NCBI GenBank assembly: GCA_031259655.1 | Contig: JAIRLF010000164.1 | Span: 1 to 18,547 of the forward strand | Direction of reading: 5' to 3' | DNA: 18,547 bases | DNA from: Prevotellaceae bacterium | GTDB lineage: Bacteria; Bacteroidota; Bacteroidia; Bacteroidales; UBA932 | In this document: positions 15,286 to 18,547 of the stretch, one piece after another | Layout: each line of letters begins with the position of its first letter | Numbering within the stretch: position 1 is the stretch's first letter | Position numbers and translations under genes: made by a program | The notes under the pieces: model-generated | Seen by the model: only the letters and a program-made list of their open reading frames with translations | The model's database searches: none | Told to the model about the DNA's origin: nothing

Positions 15286-16203
15286 TCATTTTAGAGATAT
15301 ACTCAGATTCAATCCTATTGCCGGCATATTGTTTTTTTGCGCATACAAGTTGGATGGGGAAATTATTGTGGGAGAGAGTTTAAAAGCCAAGTCTTCGCTT
15401 ACGTCGAAACTGCTGAGATGCGCCCAGACGGTGGCGTCGATTATGTTAACGGCATACACCAGAACAATCCACAGGACGGCATAATCTCTTTGTCGGCGGA
15501 AGTTATCTCTGTAATTTTTCAGACTTGCCTCCGAGAGACGTCCGTTAAATTCGCTTCGAGTATCTGTTTCTCCTTTGGAATAAGCGACTTCGATATTGTA
15601 GGCATTGCGAAAGCGGGTATATTGCATATTGTTAAGACTCAGCCAATAGCCGGTAAACGCAAATCCTCCGTAGATAACCGGAATTTTCCAATAATCGCCG
15701 TTGTATGCCTGTCCAAGTCCGGGCAGGAAAGTAGAATACAGTGTAGACTTTATCGGTATAATTTCATCTTTAGGAGTTTTGTAGCTTGCAATACCGTCAA
15801 TTAAGCCGCTCAGATACACCAGACCTGCGCCGGCGTAATAGAAATTGCTTTGTGTTTTATATTTCGATTTTCCGGTCTTATTATACAGCGATTTACTGTG
15901 CGAGCCGCCATAAATAAAAGCCGCGCCGGTTCCGTAAATCACGGGTATTTTCCAATATTGCCTGTTGTATGCCTGCGCATAACCCGGCACAATCATCGAG
16001 CCCAGAGTAACTTTTTTTATCGAAAGAGAATCTATTCCGCGAAGCCCTTTGATAAAGCTTTTACGCGGTTCTTTAACTTTCGGAGTTGTCGATTCTTCCG
16101 CATTTTCTGTTTGTTCCGCGCCCGTCGATTGAGTGTAAATTTGAGTATACGCAACTACAGGCATCAGAATACAAAGAAGTATACTGATTACTACTTCTCT
16201 CAC
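15286..16203 (-). CDS. DUF5683 domain membrane protein with duplicated motif
   Basis: A 305-residue envelope protein. Residues 1-21 form a signal peptide (VVISILLCILMPVVAYTQ), followed by a polar low-complexity linker to about 55. The DUF5683 motif occurs twice: PGYAQAYNRQYWKIPVIYG at 73-91 and PGLGQAYNGDYWKIPVIYG at 161-179. Hydrophobic segments follow each copy, and there is another at 240-265 (YAVLWIVLVYAVNIIDATVWA). The function is unknown. In Bacteroidales this family usually sits right after parB, as here (6 bases). The gene often found next, an mltD-type transglycosylase, is absent; hisIE faces it instead. It is probably co-transcribed with parAB. Confidence 0.85.
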   Translation of the reverse strand: MREVVISILLCILMPVVAYTQIYTQSTGAEQTENAEESTTPKVKEPRKSFIKGLRGIDSLSIKKVTLGSMIVPGYAQAYNRQYWKIPVIYGTGAAFIYGGSHSKSLYNKTGKSKYKTQSNFYYAGAGLVYLSGLIDGIASYKTPKDEIIPIKSTLYSTFLPGLGQAYNGDYWKIPVIYGGFAFTGYWLSLNNMQYTRFRNAYNIEVAYSKGETDTRSEFNGRLSEASLKNYRDNFRRQRDYAVLWIVLVYAVNIIDATVWAHLSSFDVSEDLAFKLSPTIISPSNLYAQKNNMPAIGLNLSISLK

Positions 16204-16209
16204 TATTAA

Positions 16210-17094
16210 TTAAATACTTAGATTTTTGATAAACGTTTCTATTTCCTCGTCGGAGGCATAATTGATGACAATGCTTCCTCCTTCGCCGTTTTTGTTGCGT
16301 TTGAATTGTATTTTATTATTAAATTTTGTGTCTAACAATTCGAGCAACACGCCAAATTTTTCGGGCAATTCTTCCGGATGCGGCTTTGCCTGTTTGCTGC
16401 GTTTGGATTCTTTTTTTTGCATCAGATTCTGAGTAAGTTCCTCAATCTGACGGACAGACAACTCTTCGTCGACAATTTTTTTCGCAAGTTTTTTCTGAGT
16501 TAAAGAATCTAAACCTAAAAGAGGTTTGGCATGTCCCATTGAGATTTTACCCTCTTTAATAGACTGTTGTATCTCGTCATCCAAAGTCAGCAAGCGCAAA
16601 TAGTTGGCAACGGTCGAACGACCTTTGCCGACCCTTTCGCCCAACGCGTCTTGCGTAAGTTCGCATTCGTCCATTAAGCGTTTGTATGTCAGAGCGATTT
16701 CGATTGCGTCCAAATCTTCTCTCTGGATATTTTCGATAAGAGCCATTTCGAGCATTTCCTGGTCGTTCGCAGTTCGTATGTAGGCCGGCACAGTTGTCAA
16801 GCCTGCGAGTTTAGCTGCTCTGAAACGCCGTTCTCCGCTGATTATCTGATATTCGTCATACGCCGTTTCCCTTAAAGTAAGAGGCTGTATAATGCCGTGA
16901 ATTTTAATGGAATTGGCTAATTCTTCCAACGAAGCTGTGTCGAAAGAAGTTCGTGGTTGATCGGGATTTGCTTTGATTTTGCCGATTTCTATTTCGTAGT
17001 TTTCTACCGAAACAGGAATTTCTTTGGTATGTTCAAGGGTTCCGGTGTTTATCAAAGCGTCCAACCCTTTTCCCAAAACATTTTTTTTTGCCAT
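16210..17094 (-). CDS. parB: Chromosome-partitioning protein ParB (CTP-dependent clamp)
   Basis: A 294-residue chromosomal-type ParB/Spo0J. The N-terminus MAKKNVLGKGLDALI is typical for interaction with ParA. The ParB/sulfiredoxin-like CTP-binding domain covers 33-125, with G87-ERRFRA93 as the nucleotide-binding signature and ENIQREDLDAIE after it. The HTH for parS recognition is at about 147-168 (LTQDALGERVGKGRSTVANYL). A Lys-rich linker (225-245) leads to the C-terminal dimerisation domain. ParB loads at parS, spreads as a clamp and recruits SMC. I see no good parS (TGTTTCACGTGAAACA-like) in this window. It starts 21 bases after parA and is followed by DUF5683 after 6 bases. Confidence 0.95.
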   Translation of the reverse strand: MAKKNVLGKGLDALINTGTLEHTKEIPVSVENYEIEIGKIKANPDQPRTSFDTASLEELANSIKIHGIIQPLTLRETAYDEYQIISGERRFRAAKLAGLTTVPAYIRTANDQEMLEMALIENIQREDLDAIEIALTYKRLMDECELTQDALGERVGKGRSTVANYLRLLTLDDEIQQSIKEGKISMGHAKPLLGLDSLTQKKLAKKIVDEELSVRQIEELTQNLMQKKESKRSKQAKPHPEELPEKFGVLLELLDTKFNNKIQFKRNKNGEGGSIVINYASDEEIETFIKNLSI

Positions 17095-17115
17095 AATTCA
17101 ATTTTTTTTAACCAA

Positions 17116-17898
17116 CTATTTTTTGGTTTCCTTAGGACTGTTGTTTTGAATGATTTCTTTTGCCGTATTCAAATAATTGGCGGCTCCGGTCGACGATGCG
17201 TCGTAAAGTATAACGGGTTTGCCGAACGAAGGCGATTCTCCGAGTTTAACATTGCGTTGAATCACAGTTTGGAATACCATTTTCCCAAAATGTCGCCGCA
17301 CTTCGTCGACGACCTGATTCGCCAAACGAAGTTGAGAGTTGTACATTGTCAACAAAAAGCCTTCGATTTCGAGTTTCGGATTCAACCGCGCCTGAATAAG
17401 TTTCACCGTATTGAGCAGTTTTCCAAGACCTTCGAGCGCGAAATATTCACACTGTACGGGTATTATCACCGAATCGGCGGCAGTCAGCGCATTGACGGTA
17501 ATCAATCCGAGCGAAGGCGAACAATCGATAAAAATATAATCGTACTGATTTTTAACTTTTTCGATAACCGATTTCATTATTTTTTCCCTGTCGGGCAGGT
17601 TGAGCATTTCTATTTCGGCGCCAACCAAATCGATATGCGACGATATGAGGTCGAAACCTTTTATCATAGTGTTGAGTGTTGATTCTCGCGCTGTCGATTT
17701 GCCTATTAAACACTCATATATACTGTTATGCACAGTATTAACATCGAATCCCATTCCCGACGAGGCGTTTGCTTGCGGGTCGGCGTCGATGAGCAGCGCT
17801 GTCTTTTCCAGCACAGCTAAACTCGCCGCAACATTGATGGCTGTAGTTGTTTTCCCTACTCCGCCTTTCTGATTAACTATTGCTACTACTTTTCCCAT
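17116..17898 (-). CDS. parA: Chromosome-partitioning ATPase ParA (Soj)
   Basis: A 260-residue short, chromosomal-type ParA without the N-terminal HTH of plasmid ParA proteins. It has the deviant Walker A K11-GGVGKTT18 (after AIVNQ), the A' segment ALLIDADPQANASSGMG and Walker B YIFIDCSPSLGL. ParA dimers bind DNA with ATP and form the moving gradient that ParB-parS complexes follow during origin segregation. Together with parB and DUF5683 it forms one transcription unit on the - strand. A well-placed promoter lies 63 bases upstream. The length and neighbourhood argue against a plasmid origin. Confidence 0.95.
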   Translation of the reverse strand: MGKVVAIVNQKGGVGKTTTAINVAASLAVLEKTALLIDADPQANASSGMGFDVNTVHNSIYECLIGKSTARESTLNTMIKGFDLISSHIDLVGAEIEMLNLPDREKIMKSVIEKVKNQYDYIFIDCSPSLGLITVNALTAADSVIIPVQCEYFALEGLGKLLNTVKLIQARLNPKLEIEGFLLTMYNSQLRLANQVVDEVRRHFGKMVFQTVIQRNVKLGESPSFGKPVILYDASSTGAANYLNTAKEIIQNNSPKETKK

Positions 17899-17960
17899 AT
17901 ATTCTCTAATTTCCTTACAGTATTTTAGCCTTTTACATTTAAAACCTTCAATAAATGCCG

Positions 17961-17992
17961 CAAATTTACCAATTCTTTTTTGAATATCTCAA
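17961..17992 (-). promoter_or_regulatory. Bacteroidota-type promoter for parA-parB-DUF5683
   Basis: Read on the - strand, TTG at 17992-17990 is followed by a 21-base spacer and TAAATTTG at 17968-17961, an exact TAnnTTTG -7 box. Transcription would start near 17954, about 55 bases before the parA start codon. Confidence 0.6.
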
Positions 17993-18052
17993 TTATATCT
18001 GTTAATGATTGTGTATCAACACTTCTTTTTTTTAATTTATCCGATAACCAAT

Positions 18053-18547
18053 TTAATTATTACCTGTTATTTTGATTTTACTTTTTCCGTTGACAGATTT
18101 GATGACCTTAATTTGTGTCGGGATTCTCATTTCTCCGACATGGGATATGATTCCTATTTTTCGTCCCTGAGTGTAGAGGTTTTCCAATGCGTCGATTGCT
18201 ACGTTCAGAGTATCAGTATCTAACGAGCCAAAACCTTCGTCGATAAACAGCGATTCGATTTGCATCCGGTTCGAGGACAGAGCCGAAAGCCCCAGTGCGA
18301 GCGACAGAGATATCAGGAACGACTCGCCTCCGGACAGTGAATGTATAGTGCGAACTTCGCCAAGCATGTCATTGTCTACGACTTGCAAAGCCAAAGTATC
18401 GCCCGTTTTCTCCAGTTTATAGCGTTTTGTCAAGACTTCCAGATGTTTATTGGCATAGTCGAGCAAAATATCCATCGTGTAACTTTGGATAATATTTTTA
18501 AACTTATGCCCGTCGGCTGAACCCAGAAGCGAATTAAGTTTTTTCCA
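18053..18547 (-). CDS. sbcC: SbcC-type exonuclease subunit, C-terminal part (5' end outside the window)
   Basis: The frame is open to the window edge, so only the last 164 residues are here, beginning WKKLNSLLGSADGHKFKNI. They form the C-terminal ATPase half of an SMC-like SbcC/Rad50 protein: the ABC signature LSGGESFLISLSLALGLSALSS, Walker B IESLFIDEGFGSLD and the switch region IGIISHV. The block DGHKFKNIIQSYTMDILLDYANKHL is characteristic of bacterial SbcC. With SbcD it forms a nuclease that cuts hairpins and protein-blocked DNA ends. The stop is 154 bases from parA. sbcD, normally upstream, would lie outside the window. An internal ATG at 18475 should not be taken as the start. Confidence 0.92.
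   Translation of the reverse strand, partial: WKKLNSLLGSADGHKFKNIIQSYTMDILLDYANKHLEVLTKRYKLEKTGDTLALQVVDNDMLGEVRTIHSLSGGESFLISLSLALGLSALSSNRMQIESLFIDEGFGSLDTDTLNVAIDALENLYTQGRKIGIISHVGEMRIPTQIKVIKSVNGKSKIKITGNN

Noticed and set aside
15286..17898. parS site near parAB
   Set aside because: I looked for TGTTTCACGTGAAACA-like 16-mers and saw no convincing match anywhere in the window.

Overview
The window looks like a chromosomal segment of a Bacteroidota bacterium, most likely order Bacteroidales. The evidence is the Bacteroidota-restricted families: a PF14121-type putative porin, a DUF5683 protein directly downstream of parB, a 6-bladed beta-propeller lipoprotein, an AAA-ATPase_like/PDDEXK_9 protein and a probable DUF6261 protein. 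Several TAnnTTTG -7 promoter boxes and the lack of strong Shine-Dalgarno sequences agree with this. There are no rRNA or tRNA genes, no intact insertion sequence and no CRISPR array that I can see.

Left part (1-7986), accessory in character. It opens with the 3' part of a very large gene for an HzsA-related protein (LamG-like domain, PD40-type propeller, two CXXCH haem sites). An AAA-ATPase/PD-(D/E)XK protein follows, with a strong stem-loop in its first codons. Next comes an AT-rich pair: a 6-bladed propeller lipoprotein overlapping a membrane-anchored redoxin that is cut off just where its thioredoxin fold should begin. The break is followed by short hairpins and then by an array of 41-bp tandem repeats, each carrying two small palindromes. 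The array sits just upstream of a probable DUF6261 gene with a very basic C-terminal tail. This repeat array plus gene is the least explained part of the window.

Middle part (8019-15220), envelope and housekeeping genes, all on the + strand. A putative outer-membrane porin is followed by an MltF-like lytic transglycosylase with a strongly shortened substrate-binding domain. Then come an AEC-family transporter, an MqnA-type chorismate dehydratase (futalosine route to menaquinone), a CorA-type divalent-cation transporter and a bifunctional HisIE. Good -7 boxes precede the porin, AEC and mqnA genes. The box before the AEC gene argues that translation starts at the ATG at 11561.

Right part (15286-18547), on the - strand and convergent with hisIE. 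parA, parB and a DUF5683 membrane protein form a tight transcription unit with a good promoter before parA. DUF5683 carries its signature motif twice. At the edge is the 3' end of sbcC. The parAB genes are of chromosomal type and lie next to a recombination/repair gene.
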